From assembly GCA_009841475.1 (NCBI GenBank), contig VXLT01000199.1, positions 1 through 46,116 on the forward strand: DNA of 46,116 nucleotides. The letters run 5' to 3'. The DNA is from Gemmatimonadota bacterium (GTDB lineage: Bacteria; Gemmatimonadota; Gemmatimonadetes; Longimicrobiales; Gaopeijiaceae). Of this stretch, positions 1 to 8,246 are shown one piece after another. Below the pieces are notes generated by a model. It ran no database searches, was not told where the DNA came from, and was given only the letters and a program-made list of their open reading frames with translations. A program made the translations under genes and the position numbers. How positions within the stretch are numbered: position 1 is the first letter of the stretch; every line of letters begins with the position of its first letter.

Positions 1-50
<50 letters not shown>

Positions 51-356
51 CCGGTGCTGTACGGCACCACTCCACGATTCATGGAGCACTTTGGACTGGC
101 ATCCCTCGACGACCTGCCCCGGCCCGAGGAGCTGCCGGTCGTTCTGCGGGAGCCGGAGCCGCTGGAGGCGGCCGAGGCGCCGGAAAGCGGAGAACCCGGG
201 GCTTCCTCCGGGCAGCGGGCGGCCGACGTTGAGGCCGACGCCGAAGCGGCACCAGGGTCCCGGGCCGGGGATGCCCCCTCCGATCCCGAGACGGCGCTTG
301 CCGCGGTGCTCGACCACGCGTCCGGCCGGCGGGAGGCCTCCGATGAAGCGGGATAG
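51..356 (+). CDS. scpB: ScpB, segregation and condensation protein B, C-terminal fragment
   Basis: This is the 3' end of a gene whose start lies before the window. The frame opens with [16 protein letters not shown], the characteristic end of the second winged-helix domain of ScpB, followed by [13 protein letters not shown], also typical of the family. ScpB partners ScpA and the SMC ATPase in the condensin-like complex that compacts and segregates the chromosome. The remaining ~70 residues form a low-complexity Ala/Glu/Pro-rich tail of a kind common on ScpB proteins from high-GC bacteria. The stop codon lies 14 bases inside rluB, and the scpB-rluB order is a widely conserved arrangement. The upstream codons fall in the poly-C tract and cannot be trusted. 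Confidence 0.85.
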   Translation, partial: PVLYGTTPRFMEHFGLASLDDLPRPEELPVVLREPEPLEAAEAPESGEPGASSGQRAADVEADAEAAPGSRAGDAPSDPETALAAVLDHASGRREASDEAG

Positions 357-1185
357 GCGTGCGGGAGGGAGCGGTCGGTCCAGGAGGCGTGGGCGTGCCG
401 TGTCCGGTGGCCCCGCCCCGAAGCCGGTCCGGCTGCAGAAGTATATCTCGCAGGCGGGAGTTGCGTCGCGCCGCCAGGCCGAGGGCTTGATGCTCGAGGG
501 CAGGGTCGTGGTCAACGGGAAACCCGCCACGGAGATGGGGGTCAAGGTCGTCCCGGGCCGTGACACGGTGTTGCTCGACGGCAGAATCGTCGAGCCCGCC
601 CGGAGGCGCTGGATCGTCTTCCACAAGCCGTCCGGAGTCCTGTGCACCCGGAACGATCCGCACGGCGGCCAAACGGTCTACGATCTCCTTCCCCGGTGGG
701 CGATGGGGCTGCGCTACGTCGGACGTCTGGACCGGGAGACCTCGGGGCTGCTGCTCCTGACCAACGAGGGAGACACGGCGGCGGCCCTTGCGCACCCGAG
801 CGGGCAGGTGGAGAGGGAGTACGTCGCCACGGTCGCCGGCCCGGTCACCGCCCGGGATCTGCGAGCCCTCAGGCGCGGCGTCGAACTCGAGGACGGTTTC
901 GCGCGCCCCAGGCGTGTGCGCAAGGTCCCACCGGACGACGACCACTGGAGCATCGTTGTTGTCCTGACGGAGGGAAGAAAGCGCGAGGTGCGCCGGCTCC
1001 TGAAGGCGGTGGGGCACCCGGTGCTGGCGTTGGAGCGCACCCGGTTCGGGCCCTTCCGACTGGGCGGACTCTCGCCAGGGGGCTGGCGGCCCGCACATTC
1101 CCGAGAACTCGAGGAAGCTCGATCCATCATTGCCGGTGGCAGACGAATCCGGCGCGGAAGCGTGAAACGGAGGGCGCATGCCTGA
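343..1185 (+). CDS. rluB: 23S rRNA pseudouridine synthase, RluB/RsuA family
   Basis: The protein isomerises a specific uridine in rRNA (RluB acts on the 23S helix 89 region in Escherichia coli) to pseudouridine. A basic Arg/Gly-rich leader of ~30 residues precedes an S4 RNA-binding domain ([16 protein letters not shown]). The catalytic domain follows, with the signature [15 protein letters not shown], whose Asp is the family's catalytic residue, and a [15 protein letters not shown] motif near the C-terminus. I chose ATG 343, which overlaps the end of scpB by 14 bases; the ORF track's longer version from 91 runs through scpB and is not needed. At 280 residues the length is normal. The end overlaps upp by 8 bases, suggesting co-transcription. 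RsuA or RluE/F specificity cannot be excluded from sequence alone, but the scpB neighbour favours RluB. Confidence 0.9.
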   Translation: MKRDRRAGGSGRSRRRGRAVSGGPAPKPVRLQKYISQAGVASRRQAEGLMLEGRVVVNGKPATEMGVKVVPGRDTVLLDGRIVEPARRRWIVFHKPSGVLCTRNDPHGGQTVYDLLPRWAMGLRYVGRLDRETSGLLLLTNEGDTAAALAHPSGQVEREYVATVAGPVTARDLRALRRGVELEDGFARPRRVRKVPPDDDHWSIVVVLTEGRKREVRRLLKAVGHPVLALERTRFGPFRLGGLSPGGWRPAHSRELEEARSIIAGGRRIRRGSVKRRAHA

Positions 1186-1813
1186 CTCGACCCTGAGAGT
1201 TGTGGAGCATCCGCTGATCGAACACAAACTCTCCCTGCTGCGTGACGTCGGCACGGAGAGCCGGTACTTCCGCGAGCTGGTCAACGAGATCACGATGCTC
1301 ATGGCCTTCCGCGCGACGGAGTGCCTGGAAGGGGAGGAAGTGGCTTTCGAGACGCCGCTCGCGGCCATGCGGGCACGACGCATTCGGGAAGACAGAGTGG
1401 TGGTCGTGCCCGTACTGCGGGCCGGGCTCGGGATGGTCGAGGGGATGCTCCGAATGATTCCGGGCGCCCGCGTGGGCCACCTCGGTTTCGAACGGAACGA
1501 GGAAACGCTGGAGCCGCGCCGCTACTACGGGAAGCTGCCGCCGGAGTCGCACCAGTACAGTTTCCTGCTGGTGGATCCAATGCTCGGGACCGGCGGGACC
1601 GCGTCGGCTTCCATCGCCGATCTGAAGGAACGCGGTGTGACGCGGATCGTCTTCGTATGCCTCGTTGCGGCACCGGAGGGCGCGGGACGTCTCGCCGCGG
1701 AACACCCCGATGTTCCCGTCTATGCCGCTGCACTGGACCGTCAGCTCAACGAAATCGGCTACATCGTTCCCGGGCTGGGGGACGCGGGAGACCGCCTGTA
1801 CGGAACACTGTGA
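1178..1813 (+). CDS. upp: Uracil phosphoribosyltransferase
   Basis: This enzyme converts uracil and PRPP to UMP and pyrophosphate in the pyrimidine salvage pathway, in the cytoplasm. The 211 residues match the usual Upp length. Visible hallmarks are the N-terminal HPLIEHKLSLLRD, the PVLRAGLGMVEG segment, the PRPP-binding loop LLVDPMLGTGGTA, and the C-terminal uracil-binding LNEIGYIVPGLGDAGDRLYGT. The ATG overlaps the end of rluB by 8 bases in another frame, so translation is probably coupled. No purine/pyrimidine permease lies next to it here. The following 130 bases up to the tRNA show no gene. Confidence 0.96.
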   Translation: MPDSTLRVVEHPLIEHKLSLLRDVGTESRYFRELVNEITMLMAFRATECLEGEEVAFETPLAAMRARRIREDRVVVVPVLRAGLGMVEGMLRMIPGARVGHLGFERNEETLEPRRYYGKLPPESHQYSFLLVDPMLGTGGTASASIADLKERGVTRIVFVCLVAAPEGAGRLAAEHPDVPVYAAALDRQLNEIGYIVPGLGDAGDRLYGTL

Positions 1814-1912
1814 CGGCCATGGGATGGGTGTGACCGCCAGCGCCAGGCCGCCCGGATCGAGCAGGGACGCGCTCCACAGGCTGTTTGGGCTGCCCTCACC
1901 CGATCCGCGCGG

Positions 1913-1942
1913 TTGATCGGCCGCTCCCGCTTTCGTTACCGT
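1913..1942 (+). promoter_or_regulatory. Possible promoter of the CAU tRNA
   Basis: TTGATC (1913-1918) is followed after 18 bases by TACCGT (1937-1942), five bases before the first base of the tRNA. Position and spacing suit a housekeeping sigma factor, but the -10 match is poor and this is inferred only from spacing. Confidence 0.3.
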
Positions 1943-1947
1943 TAGTC

Positions 1948-2021
1948 GGGCCCATAGCTCAGGCGGTCAGAGCAGCGGACTCATAATCCGACGGTCGGGG
2001 GTTCAAGTCCCTCTGGGCCCA
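1948..2021 (+). tRNA. tRNA with CAU anticodon (Met elongator or Ile2)
   Basis: The 74-base cloverleaf can be folded by eye: acceptor GGGCCCA pairing with TGGGCCC, D-arm GCTC/GAGC, anticodon stem-loop GCGGA-CTCATAA-TCCGA with anticodon CAT at 1982-1984, variable loop CGGTC, T-arm GGGGG-TTCAAGT-CCCTC, and discriminator A. The 27-43 pair is a G-A mismatch and one T-stem pair is G-T. No CCA is encoded (ATGG follows). Because CAU is used by initiator Met, elongator Met and lysidine-modified Ile2 tRNAs, identity is not settled; an initiator is unlikely because the acceptor 1-72 pair is intact G-C. Confidence 0.93.
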
Positions 2022-2061
2022 TGGCGCGGCAGTCTTGACGATCCCGGATCCCTGCCTTCAT

Positions 2062-2090
2062 TTGACGTCGTAAACACACACGATCTTCAT
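2062..2090 (+). promoter_or_regulatory. Possible promoter of the metal cluster
   Basis: TTGACG (2062-2067) is a good -35 match lying 44 bases before the candidate TTG start of the small His/Cys protein. With a 17-base spacer the -10 would be CTTCAT, a weak match. No clear Zur- or Fur-like palindrome was seen between the tRNA and the gene. Confidence 0.25.
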
Positions 2091-2110
2091 CCCCCGGTTG
2101 GTGGCGGCAC

Positions 2111-2476
2111 TTGTTCATTCGGCGATCGGACACACGGAACCTGCGCCGCGTCGGCGCCGCATGCATCTGCCTGCTCCACATCGGGGTAGCGGCCGTGCTC
2201 GGACCCGCCGACGCGGTTCTGGACGCCGAGCGTGCTCTTGCCCCGATCCATATCGAGTCGCCGGGTTATGAGGATTGCGCATCCCACCACGGGCATCTCT
2301 TCTGCCAGTTGGTGCGGGCGCTTTCTCTTGCGGACATTTCCCAGAGCATCAGTGTCGCGAACCCGCATGCGCCGCCGGTTCGTCATCCCGACCGGAGCCG
2401 TGAGGCGAACCACTCGTGGAGCACGCCCATAATGTCCGGCTCCGTCATCCCCCGGGGGCCGCCGGTCCTCTTCTAA
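2111..2476 (+). CDS. Small secreted or membrane-anchored His/Cys protein of unknown function
   Basis: I do not recognise a named family. The 121-residue product has a basic N-terminus, one hydrophobic stretch (GAACICLLHIGVAAVL) that looks like a signal peptide or anchor, then a cluster of potential metal ligands (IHIESPGYEDCASHHGHLFCQ: three His close together between two Cys, plus acidic residues), and a Pro-rich end (PRGPPVLF). From memory, short proteins of this layout sit just upstream of TonB receptors in related genomes, which supports it being real; that recollection is unverified. The start would be TTG 2111; no ATG or GTG fits better. It precedes the ZnuD-like receptor by 169 bases and shares its strand. 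A role in metal handling at the envelope is inference. An overlapping minus-strand ORF (2087-2719) lacks any recognisable features. Confidence 0.55.
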   Translation: MFIRRSDTRNLRRVGAACICLLHIGVAAVLGPADAVLDAERALAPIHIESPGYEDCASHHGHLFCQLVRALSLADISQSISVANPHAPPVRHPDRSREANHSWSTPIMSGSVIPRGPPVLF

Positions 2477-2645
2477 CAGCCCGCGGCAGCGACCCGCCGG
2501 CGGCAAGTGCGGCGAGGTCCCGACACGTGGGCTGCTACCCCTCCCGGGGCTCCCGGGCGACCGTTTTCCCGGGGTTCCTCCATGTCCGTGCGTCCTGCGT
2601 CGCGAAGGTCGATCAGGAGCGCGTGACCAACCTGCGGCTGTACGC

Positions 2646-4904
2646 ATGTCCAGACACCCGATTCGACGATCGCACCCGGCCATCGGAATCGCACTGATTC
2701 TGATGGCTGCGGCAGCCACGCCCGAGAGCGCCGCGTTCGCTCAGGTTGTGGAGCACAGGGGCGAGATCGAGGGTGTGGTGCGTGCGGCCGAAACGGAAGG
2801 GCCCCTCGCGGGAGCGTCCGTGTCCGTGGTTGGTGTCGGGACGTCAGCGGTTACGCACGGCGACGGCTCCTTTCACCTGACCGGCATCGCGCCGGGGAGC
2901 TACACGATTCGCGTCCAGCGGCTGGGGTATCGCAGCCGGACCATCGAGGTCACGGTCGGAGTGGACGGGGAATATGTGGAGATCGAACTCGACACTTCAC
3001 CCATTCCGCTGGAAGATTTCGTGGTCACCGCGATGCTCACGGAGCGCGGGGCCGCCGAGGCCCTTCGGCCGGTCAGCGTGATGGCCGGCGAGGAGCTGCA
3101 GCGCCGCATGACGGGGACCATTGCCGAGACGCTGGCCTCGATACCGGGGCTGGCGGAGACAAGCATGGGTCCGGCTACCTCGCGCCCCGTGATCCGGGGA
3201 TTGAGCGGCGACCGCGTCCTCATGCTGGAGGACGGGAGCCGCGTGGGCGACGTCTCCAGCGCCGGGCCCGACCATGCCACTGCGGTCGATCCGTTGGCCG
3301 CGCGGCGAATCGAAGTGGTTCGCGGTCCCGCGTCCCTGCTCTACGGAAGCAACGCCCTGGGAGGGGTCATCAACGTCATCCGCGACGAGATTCCGTCCGC
3401 GGTTCCGCATCACCCGACCGGTGCCGCATCGCTGCAGGTCCAGAGCGTGAGTGGCTCGGTGTCGGGAGGGGGTTCAGCCACGTTCGCCGTGTCGGAACGC
3501 ATTCCCCTGCGGCTGGAAGTTACGGGGCGTACGGCGGGCGACCTGCACACGCCGGCTGGCCAACTGGCCAACACCAACGGTGAAACATTGAGCGCGGGCG
3601 CAGGGGGCTCGTGGGTCGCGGGCTGGGGACACGCGGGGGCTTCCGCGCGGGGCTACCGCAACCACTATGGGATCCCCGGCGGCTTCGTGGGTGGCCATGC
3701 GGAAGGGGTGCGGATCGAGATGGAACGCGCCGCATCCAAGGTCCAGGCAGTGATCGAGCGACCCAACGCGCGGTTCCGGTCGGTCAGGTTCGACGGTGCC
3801 TACACCTGGTACCGGCACAGGGAACTGGAGTCTGCGAACATCATCGGCACGCTGTTCAGGCTGCAGACGCTGAACGCGGACATGCTGGCCCGGCACCAAG
3901 CCTGGGGCCCGTTCTCGGCTGGCGCCGTCGGAGCCCGGGTAGCCTGGGAGGACTTCGGGTACGGGGGCTCGGGCGTTGCTCGAACCGATACGCCGGACAC
4001 GCGCCGCAGCACCGTTGCGGCATACGTTTTCGAAGAGGTCGATCTGGGTGCCACGCGCGTCGAGGCGGGGCTTCGCTACGACTGGGTCTTCATCAGTCCC
4101 GCCCACGAGGATCCGGACTCCGACATCGGCAACGTCCGGGACCGCAGCTTCCATGCGGCGTCAGCCTCCCTCGGGCTCCTCTACGACATCGGCGCGGGCA
4201 TGACCGTCGGCGCAAGCCTGGCTCGTGCCTTCCGGACCCCGGATGTCACCGAACTGTTTTCAGAGGGGCCGCACCTGGCGGCCTACACCTTCGAGATCGG
4301 GAATCCTTCGCTCGAGACCGAGCAGGGTACCGGGGTCGACGTATTCGCGCGCTTTGAGTCTCCGCGACTCAGGGCGGAGATCGCCGGATTCTACAACCGG
4401 ATTCGCGGTTACATCTACGGCGAGGAGACGGGGCGGCTCAGCCGTGTCCTCCTTCCCATCTACCAGTTCCAGAGCAACGACGCGCTGCTGGCGGGATTCG
4501 AAGGCAGCCTGAACTGGGATCTCGGCCGGGGGCTGGCGCTGCAGGCGGTGGCTTCGTCCGTGAGGGGGACGCTGACCGAGACGGACCGGCCCATCCCGTT
4601 GATCCCGCCGCTGCAGGGCCATGTGGGCATCGAGTATGAACGCCCGGCGTGGTTCGTTGGGTGGGACACCGAGATGGCCACAAAGCAGGATCGCGTCGGC
4701 GCTTTCGAGTCGCCGACAAAAGGGTACACGGTGTTCAATGCGTCGGCCGGGGCACGCCTGACGGTGGGAGGACGGCTGAACGTGATCACGGTGAGCCTGA
4801 ACAACGTTACGAACAGGGAGTATCGGAACCACCTCTCACGGGTGAAGGAAATCATGCCGGAGGCCGGGAGGGGTGTCAGCCTGAGCTATCGGGTCGTCTT
4901 CTAG
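2646..4904 (+). CDS. TonB-dependent outer-membrane receptor, ZnuD-like
   Basis: The 752-residue protein is a complete receptor for energy-dependent import across the outer membrane. In order: signal peptide ending near AAFAQ, a carboxypeptidase-regulatory-like beta domain (about 38-110; GEIEGVVRA, GSYTIRVQRLGYRSR), a plug (about 125-245) with RPVIRGLSGDRVLMLEDGSR, and a 22-strand-type barrel ending in an aromatic residue (SLSYRVVF). The plug segment DHATAVDPLAARRIEVVRGP with a nearby GDVSS is the pattern I associate with ZnuD-type zinc receptors. The substrate is therefore probably zinc or another divalent metal, and the flanking His-rich proteins agree. The ATG at 2646 lacks a convincing Shine-Dalgarno sequence; the preceding 169 bases are GC-rich with short inverted repeats but no riboswitch I can support. 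Confidence 0.88.
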   Translation: MSRHPIRRSHPAIGIALILMAAAATPESAAFAQVVEHRGEIEGVVRAAETEGPLAGASVSVVGVGTSAVTHGDGSFHLTGIAPGSYTIRVQRLGYRSRTIEVTVGVDGEYVEIELDTSPIPLEDFVVTAMLTERGAAEALRPVSVMAGEELQRRMTGTIAETLASIPGLAETSMGPATSRPVIRGLSGDRVLMLEDGSRVGDVSSAGPDHATAVDPLAARRIEVVRGPASLLYGSNALGGVINVIRDEIPSAVPHHPTGAASLQVQSVSGSVSGGGSATFAVSERIPLRLEVTGRTAGDLHTPAGQLANTNGETLSAGAGGSWVAGWGHAGASARGYRNHYGIPGGFVGGHAEGVRIEMERAASKVQAVIERPNARFRSVRFDGAYTWYRHRELESANIIGTLFRLQTLNADMLARHQAWGPFSAGAVGARVAWEDFGYGGSGVARTDTPDTRRSTVAAYVFEEVDLGATRVEAGLRYDWVFISPAHEDPDSDIGNVRDRSFHAASASLGLLYDIGAGMTVGASLARAFRTPDVTELFSEGPHLAAYTFEIGNPSLETEQGTGVDVFARFESPRLRAEIAGFYNRIRGYIYGEETGRLSRVLLPIYQFQSNDALLAGFEGSLNWDLGRGLALQAVASSVRGTLTETDRPIPLIPPLQGHVGIEYERPAWFVGWDTEMATKQDRVGAFESPTKGYTVFNASAGARLTVGGRLNVITVSLNNVTNREYRNHLSRVKEIMPEAGRGVSLSYRVVF

Positions 4905-4968
4905 AACGGCGGGTGGTCCGGGCTGCATAATCGACACACAATCAACAACGAGGTTGGGAGAACGGAAG

Positions 4969-5445
4969 ATGAAAACAAGGACTATCGGAAGAGGGCTGGT
5001 CGGGTTGACGGTGGTTTCGGCGCTGGCCCTCGCGGGGTGCAGCAGCGATACGACCGAACCCGAGGAGGAGCATGCCGAGCCAGAGGGCGTCGAGCTCGTG
5101 ATGAGCGGTCAGGTGATTGCCTCCTATGACGGAGACACCCAGCGCTGGACCGGCGAGATGGAGGTCGACGTGGGCGAGGAAACGCCCCACATCAGCGTGC
5201 GGTTCATCGACCACGACGGGGACGCGATTCCACTGGACGACGACCTCTATCTGGAAGTGGATGTCGAGGACGAATCCATTGCCGAATTCGAGCAGGACAC
5301 TCCGGGCGAGTTCGGGGGGCACCTGCACGGGCACATGGAGGGCGAGACCGATGTCACCTTCAAGCTGATGCACGGGGAGGTCGGGAGCGGTCACGCGGAC
5401 TTCGTGACGATGCCCGTGCACGCACACGTGCACGAGCACATGTAA
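4969..5445 (+). CDS. His-rich acidic lipoprotein, candidate periplasmic metal binder
   Basis: The product of 158 residues begins with a lipoprotein signal peptide whose lipobox LALAGC puts the acylated Cys at residue 24. The mature part is strongly acidic and carries His clusters: HLHGHMEGE in the middle and a C-terminal HAHVHEHM. These are plausible zinc, copper or nickel ligands. I chose ATG 4969, with GGGAG upstream, over the TTG at 4954 in the ORF track, because it gives a standard signal peptide. It lies 64 bases downstream of the ZnuD-like receptor; CATAAT at 4926-4931 could be part of an internal promoter. A role as a metal chaperone or store behind the receptor is inference. I know no named family for it. 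Confidence 0.8.
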   Translation: MKTRTIGRGLVGLTVVSALALAGCSSDTTEPEEEHAEPEGVELVMSGQVIASYDGDTQRWTGEMEVDVGEETPHISVRFIDHDGDAIPLDDDLYLEVDVEDESIAEFEQDTPGEFGGHLHGHMEGETDVTFKLMHGEVGSGHADFVTMPVHAHVHEHM

Positions 5446-5497
5446 CAGACAGGTCGAGGCCGGTTTTCGGCCGGCCGGGCCTGGTATTCCACGCTCG

Positions 5498-5535
5498 GCA
5501 GGCCCCGGGGGCCACCATCGGCCCCGGGGGCCTGC
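5498..5535. terminator. Strong hairpin between convergent genes
   Basis: Arms GCAGGCCCCGGGGGCC and GGCCCCGGGGGCCTGC pair over 16 positions with a single mismatch around a six-base loop (ACCATC). It lies between the ends of the plus-strand lipoprotein gene and the minus-strand TonB receptor gene, so it can serve both. No long T-tract follows on either strand, as is common in high-GC genomes. Confidence 0.7.
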
Positions 5536-5588
5536 TGAAAGCGGTGGCGCGCGCGCTCCCCGACCGGTCGCTTGCAGCCAGCGAAAAC

Positions 5589-8102
5589 TCAGCTCCCGGC
5601 CAGCTCCATGCGCACGTAGAGCACGCGCCCCGCGATCCCGTATGGCGACTCGGCGGGGTAGTCCATCGACCATAGCTGCGCCACGGCCCCGTCCGGCAGG
5701 CGGTTGGGAAGCCGGTCCAGGATGTTGTTGGCGCCCAGCCCAAGCCGCATGCGGTCGGCGACCCGGAGGTTGACCTCCGCATCCACGATCGAAGCGGCGT
5801 CGATCGTCACGGGCTCCTCGAAGATGAAGGGCGTAGTCACCTCGCCGATGTGCTTCAGGCTCAGCCGGGCTCCCACGCCGCCGGCCAGCCGGACGTCGGC
5901 GCCGACGCCTATCCGCTGTTTCGGCTGGGACTGTTCGATCAGGGTGGCCTGCGTCTCGCCGATGAAGTACTCGTTGCGGTTGGCCGTGATCTCGGTGCGG
6001 TTCCGGTGGTAGCTCGCCGACAGGTCGGCCACCCCCCAGGACATGTCTCGGAAGCGCCAGTTGGCGACGAGGTCGAAGCCCGACGTGCGCGTGTCGATCG
6101 CGTTGGTCCAGAACGCGACCGCGTCCACCGGGCGCCCCTGGAAGCGGGCGTCGGCACGCAGGCCGTGCGCCTGGGTCAGCGACCGGGTCAGAGCGATCGC
6201 GTTGGTCACCAGGACCCTGTAGTAGTCTGCGGACAGTTGCAGACCTGCCTGGCCGGAATAGACGAACCCGCCGGTGAGGCTTACCGACGTCTCATGGCTC
6301 AGGGAACAGGCGTCGAAGTCCGCGCAGGCGACGGGATCTTCCTCCGGGAGGAATCCGGCGCTGACCAGTCCGTCGCTGCCGCCGACGAAGCCGACGGTGT
6401 TGAAGCCGCGCTGAGCGAGCCGGGGCGCGCGGAAGCCGGTCGACACTGCCCCCCGCAGGGCCGCGCCGGGGACCCCCGTCTCGACCCGTCCGGCCACCTT
6501 CCCGGTGATCGAGGCACCGGCGTCACTGTACTGCTCGAAGCGAAGAGCCGCGCCCAGCAGTGAAGCCTCCGTCGGGCGCAGCTCGACATCGGCATAGGCG
6601 CCGAGACTGTTGCGGTCCCTCTCGCTCCCGTCGGCCGAAAGCGGGCTATAGCCGGGATACCCCTGAACCCCGCAGCTCGCGTAGGCCGAGCCACCGACAT
6701 TCAGGTGATGAGCGGCGGGGAAGCTGCCCGGGCTGTCGCTTTGTCCACACGCCCACGAAGCCCGTTCGCCCGCCTCCATCCAGTAGGAGTCACGCCGAAA
6801 GGCGCCGCCGACCGCCAGTAGTCCGGGAGCCAGGCCGAAGAAGAAGTCGCGCTTGGCGTCCGCGTTGAACGTCAGTTGGCGGACGTTCAGGGACCCGCTG
6901 CGGACATTGAGGGGTCCCGCGTTCGCGGCAATCGCCGCGCCTTCCGCACCCGGATTGTTGGCCAGGTATTCGGCTGCGTAGGAAGGGTTGATCGAGTTGG
7001 CGGCGCTGAAGGCGAACTGGCCGCTGCCATAGCCGACGCTCAGGTCGGTCGTCCACTCGCCCATGCTTCCACGGAGTCCGCCGACTGCCGAGGCGTCGGT
7101 CATCTCGGACTCCTCCACGGGGAAGAACCCGTCGGGGTACACGTAGGACACGTTGCGCGGGACCCAGTCCGCCTTGCGGTAGAGACCGTCGGAGACCGCG
7201 GTCCGGTCGGAATACCCGCCGAAGGCGTAGAACTCGAACGATTCGCCGGCGGGCAGCAAGGCATTGAGCATGAGCGCCGCGGATTCATAGTCGGGCTCAC
7301 CGTTGCGCTGGAGCCGGATCACCTTCCCGCCGTTCGCGCAGGGGGCATAGTCCGGATTCGGGCCGAAGCATGTCGGAGCCTCGCTGGCCCGGTTCGCAAC
7401 CTCCTGCTGCGCGACCTCCACGGTGAGGTTGAGGAAGCCGCGCCCGAGGGGGACCCCCGCGTTGGCCGAGGTGAGCAATCGTGCGCCGTCACCCCGGGAG
7501 GTGCGGCCCAGATACGACCGCGCGCTCACGCCACCCGCGTCGTCCTTGAGCACGATGTTGATCACGCCGGCGATCGCGTCGGAGCCGTACTGCGAAGCCG
7601 CGCCCTCGCGCAGGACCTCGATGCGCTTGATCGCATGAAGGGGTATCGCACGCAGGTCGGTCCCGGTGGTGCCCTGTCCGGCGGCGGCGAGCACCTTCGC
7701 AAAGGCGACGGGGTGGCGGCGCTTGCCGTTCACCAAGACCAGCACCTGGTCGCCGTTCATTCCCCGCAGCGTGGCGACGTGTAGCGCGGCGCCGTCCCCG
7801 GCCGAGAGCCGCGTGGAGTTGAACGAGGGTGCGATGCGTCCGAGGACCTCGCCCAGGTCGACCTCGCCGAGCCGGGCGATCTCTTCCGCGCCGTAGACGT
7901 CGACGGGGACGGGCAGGGAAGCGGGATCGACGATTCCGGCGCGTGAGCCGACGACGACAACGATTCCCTCAACGGTGGTCACCGTGTCCGGCGGGATTTG
8001 CGCAGACGCGGGGGTCGCCGGGATCAGTGCCATGAGCAGGGAAGCGGTGAAGGCGCAGCGGAGCCGGACTCCGGGTTGCGCCGGGAGTGACGATCCGTCC
8101 AT
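5589..8102 (-). CDS. TonB-dependent outer-membrane receptor, substrate unknown
   Basis: The 837-residue protein has a signal peptide (cleavage near TPASAQ), a short linker with VTTVEGIVVVVGSRAG resembling a TonB box region, a plug domain (about 60-180) containing LRGMNGDQVLVLVNGKRRHP and IEVLREGAASQYGSDAIAGVINIVLK, and a long barrel. It lacks the regulatory beta domain seen in the other receptor. The loop sequences contain paired cysteines (for example CFGPNPDYAPC and CADFDAC). This architecture matches the large family annotated for siderophore, nucleoside or carbohydrate import; the substrate cannot be read from sequence. It is transcribed divergently from the M16 peptidase across 144 bases, so the two could share control. 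ATG 8102 gives a normal signal peptide. Confidence 0.88.
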   Translation of the reverse strand: MDGSSLPAQPGVRLRCAFTASLLMALIPATPASAQIPPDTVTTVEGIVVVVGSRAGIVDPASLPVPVDVYGAEEIARLGEVDLGEVLGRIAPSFNSTRLSAGDGAALHVATLRGMNGDQVLVLVNGKRRHPVAFAKVLAAAGQGTTGTDLRAIPLHAIKRIEVLREGAASQYGSDAIAGVINIVLKDDAGGVSARSYLGRTSRGDGARLLTSANAGVPLGRGFLNLTVEVAQQEVANRASEAPTCFGPNPDYAPCANGGKVIRLQRNGEPDYESAALMLNALLPAGESFEFYAFGGYSDRTAVSDGLYRKADWVPRNVSYVYPDGFFPVEESEMTDASAVGGLRGSMGEWTTDLSVGYGSGQFAFSAANSINPSYAAEYLANNPGAEGAAIAANAGPLNVRSGSLNVRQLTFNADAKRDFFFGLAPGLLAVGGAFRRDSYWMEAGERASWACGQSDSPGSFPAAHHLNVGGSAYASCGVQGYPGYSPLSADGSERDRNSLGAYADVELRPTEASLLGAALRFEQYSDAGASITGKVAGRVETGVPGAALRGAVSTGFRAPRLAQRGFNTVGFVGGSDGLVSAGFLPEEDPVACADFDACSLSHETSVSLTGGFVYSGQAGLQLSADYYRVLVTNAIALTRSLTQAHGLRADARFQGRPVDAVAFWTNAIDTRTSGFDLVANWRFRDMSWGVADLSASYHRNRTEITANRNEYFIGETQATLIEQSQPKQRIGVGADVRLAGGVGARLSLKHIGEVTTPFIFEEPVTIDAASIVDAEVNLRVADRMRLGLGANNILDRLPNRLPDGAVAQLWSMDYPAESPYGIAGRVLYVRMELAGS

Positions 8103-8246
8103 GATTAGCCCCCGTTCCTGGGTGATTCGAGAAGCAGCCTACCGTGTCACATTTGGGTATCACGGAGCGTCCGGGCAAGTAGCGGGGAGCGAATTGGCTA
8201 TGCCCCTGCACGGCTTTCCGAGAAAGAGACCAAGAGGATCCAAGGT

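Noticed and set aside
79-1383. 434-residue minus-strand ORF
   Set aside because: Antisense shadow of rluB and upp, both of which have clear family motifs; Arg/Pro-rich translation without domains.
1981-2181. Minus-strand ORF ending GPEGLEPPTVGL
   Set aside because: It is the familiar false protein made by reading the antisense strand of a tRNA gene.
2477-2645. Cobalamin riboswitch before the TonB receptor
   Set aside because: GATCAGGAGCG and nearby CCCGCC vaguely recall the B12 box, but the conserved core and pairing could not be found.
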